Notes: generated by a model from the letters alone, not told the origin. Shown: positions 31,233-41,520, counted from the first letter of the stretch. The stretch is 64,000 bases of DNA from Meconema thalassinum (GCA_946902985.2 OX336388.2:1215238609-1215302608), one strand, 5' to 3'. Numbers and translations: made by a program.

Positions 31233-31372
31233 GTGCTGCCTATACACATTGTCTATTGCAGCTTTTCAGTCGGTCAACACGATTGTGTCCAGTGAATTGG
31301 GCGGGGTACAAGTTATAAATATGTAAACACACTTCTGGAAAAAATTACATGTATTAGTTAATTATCACACTT
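31233..31372 (-). mobile_element. Inverted PLE tail at the 5' side of a PLE copy
   Basis: On the minus strand this matches the tail at 32712-32850 almost throughout: TTTAAGTGTGATAATTAACT, ACTAATACATGTAATTTTTT and GACCGACTGAAAAGCTGCAA. It ends in GGCAGCACTGAAAAAG. It joins the coding fragment at 31371-31373 in opposite orientation, and its break lies about 15 bp downstream of where the hammerhead cleavage site would be. Confidence 0.8.
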
Positions 31373-31683
31373 AAATGGACAAAGTGGCAGGCAAATCGGA
31401 ATACGATATAATGAACACAAAAATGTGATTAAACATAACAAACATTCAGCCATTTCCGAACACATGATTGTATGATAACAATCATAGTTTCACTAACATA
31501 TAAACAGACTTGAACATTCTAGACCACGAAGCAAAAGGAAATGCTCTCGACATAAAAGAATCCATTGAAATATATTTAGCGAAGAAAGACAATCCAGCGA
31601 ATCTGAATAAACACACATTCTTAGAAAGAACACCACTCTTCGTGCTGCAAAAAAAAAAAAGAAAAAACACATTAATAAAATGA
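31371..31683 (+). pseudogene. Penelope-like element, GIY-YIG domain remnant and C-terminus
   Basis: Frame 1 (31371-31475) reads GQSGRQIGIRYNEHKNVI then KHNKHSAISEHM, matching the GQTGR...RYxEH...SxxAEH pattern of the GIY-YIG endonuclease domain of PLE proteins. After a stop and frameshift, frame 2 (31504-31683) reads DLNILDHEAKGNALDIKESI then EIYLAKK and TFLERTPLF, which is the typical PLE C-terminal pattern (IL..E.KG..L...E..EIY). The GIY-YIG tyrosines and the reverse transcriptase are missing. The copy is dead. Confidence 0.72.
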
Positions 31684-32211
31684 GGCAAGGAATGCGAACG
31701 GGAAGGGATAATTTTGAAATCATAGGATGAGGATGCACATTGTGACTATTTTCAATAACCAACATCTGTATATAGGTAGTTTCGTAGGGTCCTATACCGT
31801 CTAATAGACCGGGTGTCAGGGGCCGATAACCTAGATGTTAGGCCCCTTAAAACAACAATTATCATCATCATCATCATCATCAGACCGGGTGACAACAGAT
31901 GAGCAGGTGTCCTAAGTTGTGGCAAGACGGCTGAAATGGCCTACGATAGAATGCAACGCTGCTATAAAAAATAATAAAAAAAATGAGGCAAGGAATGATA
32001 ACGGGAAGGGATAATTGGGAAATATGTTATAGGATGAGGATGCACATTGTAACTATTTTCAATAAACCGAGACCTATATATAGGTGGTTTCGTAGGGTCC
32101 TATAACGTCTAATAGACCGGGTGTCAATAGATGGACAGGTGTCTTAAGTTGTGGCAATACTGCTGAAATGACCTACGATAGAATGAAAACAGTTCCTGAG
32201 TCCATAGCATG
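31677..32211. repeat. ~227-bp tandem duplication inside the PLE copy
   Basis: TGAGGCAAGGAATG begins at 31681 and again at 31984. ATAGGATGAGGATGCACATT and GTTTCGTAGGGTCCTATA also occur twice. The raw offset of 303 bp falls to about 227 bp after removing a 66-bp insertion and its duplication in the first unit. It may correspond to terminal repeats of the PLE. Confidence 0.8.
31816..31881 (+). mobile_element. 66-bp retroposed 3'-end insertion with 10-bp TSD
   Basis: Flanked by AGACCGGGTG at 31806-31815 and 31882-31891. The insert contains CCGATAACCTAGATGTTAGG and CCCCTTAAAACAACAATTAT and ends in (ATC)n. The sister repeat unit at about 32110 lacks it, giving an empty-site control. Confidence 0.85.
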
Positions 32212-32640
32212 CAATTTTCGTAATTATTTCCAACCTCATTCCGTTGGTTCAGGTACAACGATAATTTATTCAAAAACTTCAGTTAACATATCCGACAACA
32301 GATCGCGTGCAAGATGACAAGCGAGCTAGGCTAGATACAGACCTCACCACTCCAGTGGTGCGGAGATCCATAAGTGAGCATCGCTGTGAGGAGAACAATA
32401 CCAAGTTAAGTGTACAGTATAATTAGTATTTTCTAGTGCATGCTAAAATTTGTTTATTGATTTATTATTATTACAGTGTGTTATTCTAAATTGTATACAC
32501 ATGCATATACACCGTTACTCACGCAATTCACAAAACCTTGTAACACTGAACAAACCTAACGTATAATGGGAATCAAATTGCGAATCATACTATAATCGTC
32601 TAACAACGTGCTATTGAACCACAGTAGTGAATTTACAGTA
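32212..32640. other. Probable untranslated part of the PLE copy
   Basis: Lies between the duplicated unit and the ribozyme-tail region. No coding similarity is visible. Confidence 0.35.
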
Positions 32641-32860
32641 CTGAAAAATTAACTTTAACACAGTGATCAGGATCTGATGATGCCCACTTGAGGATCGAAA
32701 CTTGTAATCCTAAATTTGCCCTTTTAAGTGTGATAATTAACTAATACATGTATTTTTCCAGGAGTGAGTTTACATATTTATATCTTGTACCCAACCCAAT
32801 TCATTGGGCACAATTGTGTTGACCTACTGAAAAGCTGCAAAATACAAAATAAATCTATTC
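32641..32860 (+). mobile_element. PLE tail with hammerhead, 3' side of the composite copy
   Basis: The hammerhead at 32669-32711 is followed by CCTTTTAAGTGTGATAATTA, TTTCCAGGAGTGAGTTTAC and TTGTGTTGACCTACTGAAAA. The terminal AGGCAACACTGAAA motif is replaced by a TCTAT-rich stretch. Confidence 0.75.
32669..32711 (+). ncRNA. Hammerhead ribozyme motif, weak stem II
   Basis: AGGAT (32669-32673) pairs with ATCCT (32707-32711). The core CTGATGA is at 32674-32680, GAAA at 32697-32700 and the cleavage triplet GTA at 32704-32706. The stem II segment GCCCACTTGAGGATC pairs poorly compared with GATCGCTTGACGATC at 5502-5516, so this copy has probably drifted. Confidence 0.68.
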
Positions 32861-33684
32861 TATTCTATATTTTATACAAAGATTAATACAAAATAGTTGA
32901 AAATCTACTGTAAAAATCACAGCCTAGTTATGCTTGCAAATAATTGTTGAAATGTGTATGTTTTGATTATTCCACATGTTTTTCTGCAATTGAAATGTAG
33001 CCCTTGAATCAGAATGCTTCAGATTCCTAGTCTAGTTGAAAGCTAACTTGTGAGTCACCCTGTGCCCAAGAAAGCTTCCCTGCCGCTAAGACTTCTCTTG
33101 AGCTGCACATCATCCGTTAGTATTCGGAAATCTCTCTTTCTTCTGCCTCCCCCACCACCTCACTGCACATTTAATCTTTGTCGATCCCTTTTTCTATCTC
33201 CCCCACCGCACCACTTCTGTGTGTTATCCCGTCTCTCCTCCCGATCTGAGGGGCGGGGCGCAGTTTCTCGGGCTGGACCTGTGTGATGTTGACTTAACTC
33301 ATAATGACATCATCCTAGGGAATTGTGCGAATCAATTACGGAGAAGCGTCAATTATCCGAACAACAATCATTCGAAACGCCAAGCCTCCAAGTATTTTCG
33401 GAATGTAGAATTCATATTCTCTGCATATTCCGCTGTTATGAGTGAGAAGTGGTGCGTGCTAATTCATTAGTTAACTTCATATATTAAGCAAAAACGTGAT
33501 GAAATTCAAGGAAATGAATAAGTAAATGTACTTTTCATGGACAAACACGGCTAAACATGCGCTTAAAAATGCTTAAATTGCTAGCCCTATTAGGATCTAC
33601 TGTAATACACCTATATCTTTAAATAATTAATTTATTGTTTCATTCAGAAAGGATTAGAAACCATTATTTTAACAGATTATTATC
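32861..33684. other. Unassigned DNA
   Basis: A CT-rich patch lies at 33100-33260. No element or gene was recognised. Confidence 0.35.
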
Positions 33685-35161
33685 TATATACACACATCAA
33701 AAAAAGTTTTGCATCACCTCGGTTCCAAGAGTTCCGGAACCTTTAAATACAAAGGGAATAGAGATCAACACAAACAACATTTCAGCTCGTTTTATTGCTC
33801 ATGAGACCCACACATTGCATGTTGTACCATCATACAGCTAGACTTTCAGCATTTGTGGTCCAGATTGCAGTACACACCACTACCTCTAATACCCAGTAGC
33901 ACGTCCTCTTGCATTGATGCATGCCTGTATTCGTCGTGGCATACTATCCACAAGTTCATCAAGACACTGTTGGTCCAAATTGTCCCACTCCTCAACGACA
34001 ATTCGGCGTAAATCTCTCAGAGTGGTTGGTGGGTCAAGACGTCCATAAACAGCCCTTTTCAACATATTCCAGGCATGTTCGATAGGGTTCATGTCTGGCG
34101 AACATGCTGGCCACTGTAGTCGAGCGATGTCGTTATCTTGAAGGAACGCATTCACAAGATGTGCACGATGAGGTCGAGAATTGTCGTCCATGAAGACAAA
34201 TGCCTCTCCAATATTCTGCCGATATGGTTGCACTATGGGTCGGAGGATGTCATTCAGGTATCGTAAAGCCGTTTCGGAGCCTTCCATGACCACCAGTGGC
34301 GTACGTCGGCCCCACATAATGCCACCCCAAAACATCAGGGAACCACCACCTTGCTGCACTCGCTGGACAGTGTGTCTAAGACGTTCAGCCTGACCAGGGT
34401 GCCTCCAAACACGTCTCCGACGATTGTCTGGTTGAAGGCATATGCGACACTCATCGGTGAAGAGAACGTGATGCCAATTCCGTGGGGTCCATTCAGCATG
34501 TTGTTGGGCCCATCTGTACCGCGCTGCATGGTGTCGGGGTTACAAAGCTGGACCTCGCCATGGACGTCGGGAGTGAAGTTGCGCATCATGCAGCCTATTG
34601 CGCACAGTTTGAGTTGAAACACGACGTCCTGTGGCTGAACGAAACGCATTATTCAACATGGTGGCATTGCTGTCAGGGTTCCTCCGAGCGGCAATCCGTA
34701 AGTAGCGGTCATCCACTACAGTAGTAGCCCTTGGGCGGCCTGAGCGAGGCCTGTCATCGACAGTTCCTGTATCTCTGTACCTCCTCCATGTCCGAACAAC
34801 ATCGCTTTGGTTCACTCTGAGACGCCTGGAAACTTCCCTTGTTGAGAGCCCTTCTTGACACTAAGTAACAATGCGGACGCGATCGAACTGCGGTATTGAC
34901 CTTCTAGGCATGGTAGAACTACAGACAACATGAGCAGCGTACCTTCGTCCTGGTGGAATGACTGGAACTGATCGGCTGTCGTACCCCCTCCGTCTAATAG
35001 GCTCTGCTCATGCATGGTTGTTTACATCTTTGAGCAGTTTTAGTGACATCTATGAACAGTCAAAGGGACTGTATCTTGGATACAATATACACAGTCAACG
35101 TCTATATGCCGGAGATCTGGGAACCGAGGTGATGCAAAACTTTTTTTGATGTGTGTATATA
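33685..35161. mobile_element. Complete Tc1-type transposon
   Basis: Perfect 42-bp terminal inverted repeats lie at 33685-33726 and 35120-35161, counted to include the TA target; they begin TATATACACACATCAAA. The length of about 1.48 kb and the single minus-strand transposase match Tc1 family norms. Both ends are intact, so the element could still be mobilised in trans, although its own gene is broken. Confidence 0.93.
33886..34911 (-). pseudogene. Tc1-type DD34E transposase with two nonsense codons
   Basis: The start ATG at 34911-34909 gives MPRRSIPQFDRVRIVT. The single frame runs 342 codons to the stop at 33886 with in-frame stops at codon 17 (TAG, 34863-34861) and codon 124 (TAA, 34542-34540). 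There are no frameshifts. The N-terminal part has helix-turn-helix segments with the GRPR hook (RPRSGRPRAT). Catalytic residues: first D in LFTDECR, second D in FMDDNSRPH, E in SPDMNPIEHAW, with 34 residues between the last two. Length and motif order are those of a normal Tc1 transposase. Confidence 0.92.
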
Positions 35162-35289
35162 ATACGCTAAGGTGCATGTTTCACAAAACTCAAGCTCCTA
35201 AACCAGAGGGAGAAGGTGTGGTTTGTATCAAAATCCTCAAAATAGTACAGGAAAAACCTTGCATTTCTTGAAAAGTCAACGGAGATATA
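35162..35289. other. Unassigned DNA
   Basis: AT-rich flank of the Tc1 insertion. Confidence 0.3.
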
Positions 35290-35588
35290 TTTATTTGTTT
35301 ATAAAGTGGTTTTAAACAAATAAACACGACGATAGCCCCTGGCCGGACTGTGTCGCGTACAGCCGCATAGCACTAGAGCCAGGCGGGTAGTCTGTACACA
35401 TGGGGCGCACACAACCCATTGTGCTACCAGCAGCAGTGATGAATTACTCTCTGATTTTATAAATATCGACAATATGTTTAAAAAGTGCGTTTAAGCAAAT
35501 AAACATACAGTATTTATAGAAGCCCGCATAACACTAAAGCCAGGCGGGTGGTTTATACACATGCGAGAGTTCTCACACGGGTCCGCTA
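35290..35588 (+). mobile_element. Helitron-like 3' end with ~177-bp tandem repeat
   Basis: Two related units share TTTAARCAAATAAACA (near 35311 and 35489) and AGCCAGGCGGGTRGT (near 35379 and 35541). The segment ends TTCTCACACGGGTCCGCTAG followed by T, consistent with a Helitron CTAG terminus. The 5' end is not identified. Confidence 0.5.

Positions 35589-35635
<47 letters not shown>
35589..35635. repeat. ATT microsatellite
   Basis: About 15 TTA/ATT units immediately after the Helitron-like end. Confidence 0.93.
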
Positions 35636-35764
35636 CACCATCAACATTTCCATTGATATGTGATATTTTAGAAATATGTTTTCCACTTGGCCTTCGAGAA
35701 ATTCGGGAATAAACAAACAACAATTTGCTGAACAACCAACACGGGGAGTTTTATAGAGCTACAT

Positions 35765-35815
35765 TTAACAGGAAACAAGTCCACTGTAGTTCCGTGAAGA
35801 GCTAAATAGCCTATT
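35765..35815 (-). mobile_element. Helitron-like 3' terminal hairpin fragment
   Basis: On the minus strand: ATAGGCTATTTAGCTC, TTCACG, GAACTAC, then ACTTGTTT. This resembles the hairpin ends at 49021-49045 and 52196-52220, with a decayed stem. Confidence 0.5.
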
Positions 35816-36507
35816 CTCATATATTACATCGGACGTTTCCTTTTAAAAACTCTCCCATCTATTAAATGGATTTTTCCATATGATGGACTAAATAGCTCTT
35901 GGTAAATGGCCCACATTGTGATCAAATAGAGCAACGATTTTGAACTCAAAAAACGCAATGTCTAAACGTTGTAGTCACTTCAGGCAAGAAACATAAATAT
36001 ATTTAAAAATAACAAAATGGTATTTCTGTTGTAGTGGTGGTGGTGGTGTTTGCCCTGTCTTACAGTAATGCTTTCATCGTTACACGAGATAATCCACACC
36101 AACACATCATCATCACTGGAACGTCACACGATGAGGCTTGAATAAACCACCAAGGAATTGTGTATCAGTTTATGGTGCTGCTTTATCAACTTACCAAGAG
36201 ACCAGTTCAATACAACAATTTTTTTTAGAAGAACGTGCATATAACCTACGATTTATGATACCTACAATAGAAAATTATTGTTGATGACGTCGATGTTTCA
36301 CTCCTCAAAACAATTACAACCACACTCATTACAATGAAAAACTACATGCTAGAATATAATATAACTTTCAGTATCGGTTAATTATGACTCCTCCCGCGAG
36401 ATGGAATTAAGAAAAGTCAGACCCGATCTGAAAATAAAATAAAGGGCCATTGACTGCATTAATAATAGTAGGCCTACATTATGCAACAAGCCTATAATGG
36501 CAATAAT
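35816..36507. other. Unassigned DNA
   Basis: AT-rich with a (GGT)n patch near 36034-36048. No element or gene was recognised. Confidence 0.3.
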
Positions 36508-36685
36508 TAAGACACTGGCTGCGTGGTTCAGCGGCGATATTCTCACCTGCTGTATACAAGGGTGCAGGATCGAATCCTGGCGCAGTCAGCTTGAATTTGA
36601 GGATGCGCAAATGCGAGGGAGCCGTGTCAGTAAATTTACTGGAACGTTAAAGATCCCCTTCGGGGCAAAATTCGGTACCCTGGCG
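36508..36685 (+). mobile_element. S7-family SINE, left part, split by a hAT element
   Basis: The full head GACACTGGCTGCGTGGTTCA and AGGATCGAATCCTGGCGCAG lead into GAGGGAGCCGTGTCAGTAAA. The copy resumes at 37361 (CCCTGGCGTGTCTAAAACCC) and ends near 37425. Confidence 0.87.
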
Positions 36686-37360
36686 CAGGGGCGTATGTAA
36701 GGGGGGTGCTGAGGGGGCTCCACCCCCCCCCCCAAAAAAGCCAATAAAAATTAAGGAAGTGCTGATTTGGTAAGATCATAAAATAAGTAAATTTGGTTGT
36801 ACCCTAATCTTAACTTATCGGGTAAGTTATAAACAATATTAAAATTGAAATTATACTAACTCGCTGTGTAGTGGGTAGCATTCTTCGCTGCCGCCCCGGA
36901 GATACGAATTCGATTCCCGGCTCTGCCAAGAAATTTTAATTCTAGTCTGAGGGCTGGAACGGGGTGCACTCAGCCTTGTGAGGTAAAGCTGTGAATTCCA
37001 CAGTATGTTTTTCGAGAAATACGTGTAAAAAATACTTTTACCTTTCTGCTTAGTAAATTGACAAAATATTTAGATATTTGCCATTCATGCTCCATAGATC
37101 ATAATAGGAAGTTCATTAAGTATAAAATTTTATTTGTGTGTTGTGTTGTATTTTACAACTTTGTTTATATTGCCAGTAATAATTGTAGGCTATATAAACT
37201 TTGAATCTTATCTAAAATAATTAGCCTACACAAATGTATATGCTCTAAGGTATTGGTTGATATTTCTGGGTATTTTGCGGTGACAATCCCCTAAGAAAAC
37301 TCACAATTTTCCAGGATAGTCAGCCCCCCTCCCCCATTTTTTTTTCTATATACGCCCCTG
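36686..37360. mobile_element. hAT-like non-autonomous element (675 bp)
   Basis: The ends are CAGGGGCGTATGTA and, inverted, CAGGGGCGTATATA. A perfect 8-bp duplication, CCCTGGCG, lies at 36678-36685 and 37361-37368. CAGGGG ends with 8-bp duplication are classic hAT features. It interrupts an S7 SINE and itself contains an S3 SINE head. No transposase. Confidence 0.9.
36858..36992 (+). mobile_element. S3-family SINE head inside the hAT element
   Basis: Contains TGTGTAGTGGGTAGCATTC, GAATTCGATTCCCGGCTCTG, GAGGGCTGGAACGGGGTGCA and CAGCCTTGTGAGGTAAA. The 3' half is absent. Confidence 0.8.
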
Positions 37361-37425
37361 CCCTGGCGTGTCTAAAACCCAGAGTAGTTAAAAGAGACGT
37401 AAAACCAATAACATTACATTATTTT
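37361..37425 (+). mobile_element. S7-family SINE, right part
   Basis: TCTAAAACCCAGAGTAGTTA and AGAGACGTAAAACCAATAAC continue the copy that starts at 36508. Confidence 0.85.
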
Positions 37426-37984
37426 TCTCCCTGCTGATGGCATCCGTTGTGAATCACACCCCATAGTTTGAACCATCCGGACGCGCCGCGAATGCTGTAT
37501 TGTGTGAAATGTGTGGACCAGCTAATCTCGGCTTGGGGGATGGTGTGGTATTTGAAGACGCCCGGCTAATAATTGTGCTGTTTAATGCTATTTGTTTGTT
37601 TCAATGGTTCTTTATTCTTGGCAGTGGGCAAACAGTGCAACACGAGCGTGAGTGAAGAGGGAACAGCCCTCTCCTCTACTTATTTGCTTGTTCCTTGAGG
37701 GTGTTTGCTCCCACTCCTCACGTCTCGCGCAAGTAGCCCGCTCCTCGCTTCCCTCCGTGGTCAGTGAAGAGGGCGTCCCTAGGTTCTCGCTTGTTGTGCT
37801 CAAGGTTGCGGGATCGAATATAGGAACAGTCACTGGTGTTTCTTCTTCTTCAGATGCCTATCCATTAATGGATGTTAGCGACCACATGGTGCATCTTTTG
37901 CTTATGAACTGCGATGTGGAATAATTTATCGATACTGGGTAATCCTGTCCACTGTCACTTGGTGTTTGAGGAAACTAAAATGTG
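37426..37984. other. Unassigned DNA, possible hAT end
   Basis: CAGTGGGCAAACAGTGCAAC at 37621 resembles a hAT terminus and the following sequence is GC-rich, but no matching right end or duplication was found. Confidence 0.3.
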
Positions 37985-38056
37985 AAAGACCCGCTTCCGG
38001 ACCAATTTACTGTATCCCGGCGTGTCAAGTAGATAAAAGAGACGTTAAACTCACAA

Positions 38057-38057
<1 letters not shown>
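37985..38057 (+). mobile_element. S7-like SINE 3' fragment
   Basis: Contains ACTGTATCCCGGCGTGTC and AGATAAAAGAGACGTTAAAC, similar to the S7 3' end, followed by an ATT run. Confidence 0.5.
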
Positions 38058-38094
<37 letters not shown>

Positions 38095-38095
38095 G
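38058..38095. repeat. ATT microsatellite
   Basis: About 12 ATT units. It is the junction between two SINE copies. Confidence 0.92.
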
Positions 38096-38362
38096 CCTTG
38101 CCGTGGTGTAGGGGTAGCAGGCTCACCTCTTACCTAGGAAGGCCCCGGTTCGATTACCGCCTCCACGAGAGCTTTGCTATGTGGCATGAGGGCTAAAACG
38201 GTGAGGACCATTGGGTAGCTGCTTGAAGTAGCGCTCCATGGCCTGAAAGGTTCATGTGACTGGGGGTACCCTCGCAATGGCTACACGTCCCCCACGATTC
38301 GTAGGCTATTCGATGGGTGGATTCGTGTGGTCCTCGGGGAACCCCAATCGATGGACTAGTTT
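38096..38362 (+). mobile_element. S8-family tRNA-derived SINE
   Basis: The head GCCTTGCCGTGGTGTAGGGG and GCCCCGGTTCGATTACCGCC closely resemble a tRNA, followed by a 190-bp body with CTTGAAGTAGCGCTCCATGG. It ends in an ATT run. The body shows it is a SINE rather than a tRNA gene. Confidence 0.78.
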
Positions 38363-38589
38363 TATTATTATTATTATTATTAACATTTAAACTGAACAAA
38401 GCATCATACAGTGTTGCTCTATTTCACAAATAACATTCAATTCACAATATAATGACTGGTCATGAATGAATGTCTTAATGCACAATTTCCTGATTGATTA
38501 TTGGAGGTCTTCACATCAATTAACTCTTTTGTAACATGTTTGTTTTACTAGTGTAAATCTATGTTATGCACATTCGTGCGCTTTTCTGT

Positions 38590-38636
38590 TAATAATAATA
38601 ATAATAATAATAATAATTATTATTATTATTATTATT
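38590..38636. repeat. AAT/ATT microsatellite
   Basis: (AAT)n followed by (ATT)n, an inverted arrangement. It serves as the insertion site of the next SINE. Confidence 0.9.
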
Positions 38637-38642
38637 GAATAG

Positions 38643-38969
38643 AGCCTCCGTGGCTTAGGCGGCAGCACGCCGGCCTCTCACCGCTGGGCCAAGGTTCAAA
38701 TCCCGGTCACTCCATGTGAGATCTGTGCTGGACAAAACGGAGGCAGACAGGTTTTTCTCCGGGTACTCCGGTTTTCCCTGTCAAAATTTCATTCCAGCAA
38801 CACTCTCCACTATCATTTCATTTCATTTGTCATTCATCTAATCATTGCCCCAGAGGAGTGCGACAGGCTTCGGCAGCCGGCACATTTCATATCCTCGCCG
38901 CTAGATGGGGGCTTCATTCATTCCATTCCTGACCCGGTCGGAGACTGGAAGCAGGCTGTGGATTTTCAT
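38643..38969 (+). mobile_element. S1-family SINE, full length
   Basis: Head GCCTCCGTGGCTTAGG and GGTTCAAATCCCGGTCACTC, body and TGGATTTTCATT end. ATTATTATTATTGAATAG precedes it and recurs after it at about 38966-38984, consistent with a target duplication within the microsatellite. Confidence 0.9.
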
Positions 38970-38984
38970 TATTATTATTGAATA

Positions 38985-40049
38985 GTTATCCTTGCCAAGG
39001 TAGGCAAAATCGAATCCAGCTGAATGCTACGTCTCGTGACTAAGGCTGTCGTATTACAGTGCCAGCTTGTTAATATGAACAGATATGACGGGTATCACTT
39101 AATTTACATTTGACAACGTATTTTGTGAGCCAATACTGAAGTGATATAGACACAAGTACAACATACTCGATCACGTGATGAAGCTGTTCCGTAGCCGAGA
39201 AACTTAGTTGTGGAACTAACCAAATCGGTAATAAATCAGTATGATGCTGTGTCCTTAAGTGTAGTTTTAATAAAGTGCATGATTTGGCACGGGATTTCAA
39301 CCCTCGGTCCCGATAAAATGTCGTAAGAGTGGTGCCTTTGGCTGAGAGTTGTACTCACCAAATGTGATGCAAGAGGCCTTTAGCATGTAAACATGGAGAA
39401 TTTAGAAAAGAGGAGGGATTGATTGGTTGTTCTGAGGCTAAGGGCTATAAGGCAAAACTTGAAAGCGATTTCAGTGGGAAATGTTTTACATTTTGTTGTC
39501 AGATCTAGCAGTGATACGCTTCGCACGAACAACGACCAAAAACATAACAGAAAAAATGCCGATTTTAAATCAATTATTCATTGATGGTTATATTTTATGT
39601 AGGATATTTCCCGTGGAGCTTTTATTTTTGCGCCAGTCACCCCCCACCCCCTGAACATATGAGTGATAGTGAGTGTTCAAGCTAGCATGCATAAATAAAA
39701 TGCTTGGGTCTACACAAAGTATCCAATCATGCACCGTGCAAACTATTGTCCCATGTTTTATAGACAAACAGACCATGTGAACAAATATCAACTTAGCTGG
39801 GGAGTAATTACCTTGGAAATAGTTTATTAACTGAGATGGCGCTCAACTGAGGTCACACTCATTTCAATCTCCCAGTGTGTCGATATTTACTATCGACGTT
39901 AAGGCTGCACGTTCTGCACAGATAATTATTAGATCACACTACACAAGCACAGGGATGTTAATCATCAGTTCGTGATATTCTATTATAATTGTTATCATAT
40001 TGAAGAACTAAAATCCAATTTTCAGTGTCACCCAAGTAATCTATTAAGA
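38985..40049. other. Unassigned DNA
   Basis: No recognised element or coding region. Confidence 0.3.
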
Positions 40050-40555
40050 TATTATTTATTTATTTAAGCGAAAATTCTCCTACATGAGAGCGATTAAACT
40101 TGATAACATGTCATTTGGAGGTGTGTCTCCTCCGCTCCTCCCAAAATCTCTTCATTCTAGAGGAATGTTCCCTCTTTCTCTTATCCGTCCAATTTCTCCC
40201 CAGGTTGTTGTAGTGATCTTGGTTCAAACTTAACATTCGCGATTTTCGTCTGGCACTAAGTTCGGTCTTCGAAATGTTCTATGCTGATTACTTGCAAGTC
40301 TCTCTGTACCTCTTTAAGCCATTCTGTGCCGCATTTACTCTGTGTTATGATACAAAGTAGTTTCTTTGACAATCTGGAGGAGGCCATCCTGTGGATGTGA
40401 GTGTAAAATTTGGCTCTGCGTTTTCAAATTTCGTCTGTTATCGTATTGGTATTTTGATAGAGTTCTGTACTAGGTCTCTTGATCCAAATGCCGTTTCTGT
40501 TGATTGCTCCGTAGATCTTCCGGAGAGGAGCAATCCTGCTTTTCCAGTTCCCTAA
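40050..40555 (-). pseudogene. Non-LTR retrotransposon, C-terminal fragment
   Basis: The minus strand reads LRKIYGAINRNGIWIKRPST then ELYQNTNTITDEI, KRRAKFYTHIHRMASSRLSK and GTEWLKEVQRDLQVI. This is the usual C-terminal region of an insect LINE type (pattern: NGIW...ELY...IT..I.KRR..FY.H..RM...RL..K). Stops interrupt the frame. The 3' end is TCGCTCTCATGTAGGAGAAT followed by TAAATAAATAAAT. The same 3' end is present at 58190-58345. Confidence 0.78.
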
Positions 40556-40575
40556 TCTTGGAATGACCATCGATT

Positions 40576-40598
40576 ATTATTATTTCAGCGGCATATTA

Positions 40599-40647
<49 letters not shown>
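40576..40647. repeat. ATT microsatellite
   Basis: Long (ATT)n with one interruption. Confidence 0.92.
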
Positions 40648-40649
<2 letters not shown>

Positions 40650-40769
40650 CTACATGCATTTGTGGTTGTGCAGTGGTATAATTTTTGAAAATATTTGACT
40701 AACTTCAAACACCTCCATGGTTCAATTCATGATTAGAGGAACTAACATGGCAGCAAAATGTATCTTATT

Positions 40770-41087
40770 ATTTTGCCGCGGTGTAGCCGTGCTCTTTAAA
40801 TTGTGCACCTCGTCCGTGCGGGCAGCTGTAGCAAGTCCAGAGATCGTAGGTTTGAATCCTGGCGCTGACATAGCTATCCTAAGTGTGCTTTTTCTTCTCC
40901 AGGGATTTTCACTCTCCCTCCAGGCAAATGCCGGGATAGAACCGGACTTCAAGTTCCGGGGCATCTATCATATCCATGTCCGCGATACAGCTACACACAC
41001 TACTACAGACATTACATAAATACAGGTTATCAGACAGGTTTAACACACACCCAACTACACGGGGCTGATGACCAAAAGATGTCTTCA
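40770..41087 (+). mobile_element. S6-family SINE, full length
   Basis: Head GCCGCGGTGTAGCCGTGCTC, GTAGGTTTGAATCCTGGCGC as B box, middle TCCCTCCAGGCAAATGCCGG, and tail AAATACAGGTTATCAGACAG / CACGGGGCTGATGACCAAAA. It ends at the 3' end of a LINE fragment. Confidence 0.83.
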
Positions 41088-41520
41088 TCAACTTTCAAAG
41101 GCAATGCCTTGCCGCCGTAACCATTGTTCTCTGACTTCAGCACCTCGTTTCATCTCACAATTGGAACCATAATGAAGAGTTAGTGTGATGTCTTGCAGGA
41201 ATTTTTTTCTCGGTCGTCTTTGGCTTTTCTTCCCTGTGATTTTTCCTTCCAGGAGATTAGTTAGGAAAGCGTTATGTCGCAAGATGTGGCCTGTGAATTT
41301 AGCTTTTCTTTTATGGATCGTTGGTCTCAGTTCTCTCTTCCCTTGAATTTCTTGCATGATGCTGATGTTAGTCCTCTTTTCAATCCATTTAACCCACAAC
41401 ATTCTCCGCCAGACCCACATCTCAAATGCTTCAAGTCGCTTCCAATCCTGACCTCTGATCGTCCAAGATTCACATCCATACAGAAGCACACTCCATACAA
41501 AGGACACGACAACTTTTTTT
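41088..41520 (-). pseudogene. RTE-like non-LTR retrotransposon, C-terminal fragment
   Basis: The frame from 41507 to 41088 is open for 139 residues: FVWSVLLYGCESWTI, RLEAFEMWVWRRMLWVKW, KFTGHILRHNAF, LLEGKITGKKSQRRPRKKFL. This order (YGCESW, EMW.WRRML, GHI.RH, G.I.GKR.RGR...) is the standard C-terminal part of RTE-like proteins. It is a different lineage from the copies at 3176 and 43690. The reverse transcriptase domain is absent. Confidence 0.85.

Noticed and set aside
38096..38170. Possible tRNA gene
   Set aside because: A and B boxes are good, but the sequence continues into a 190-bp SINE body and lacks a clean acceptor stem.
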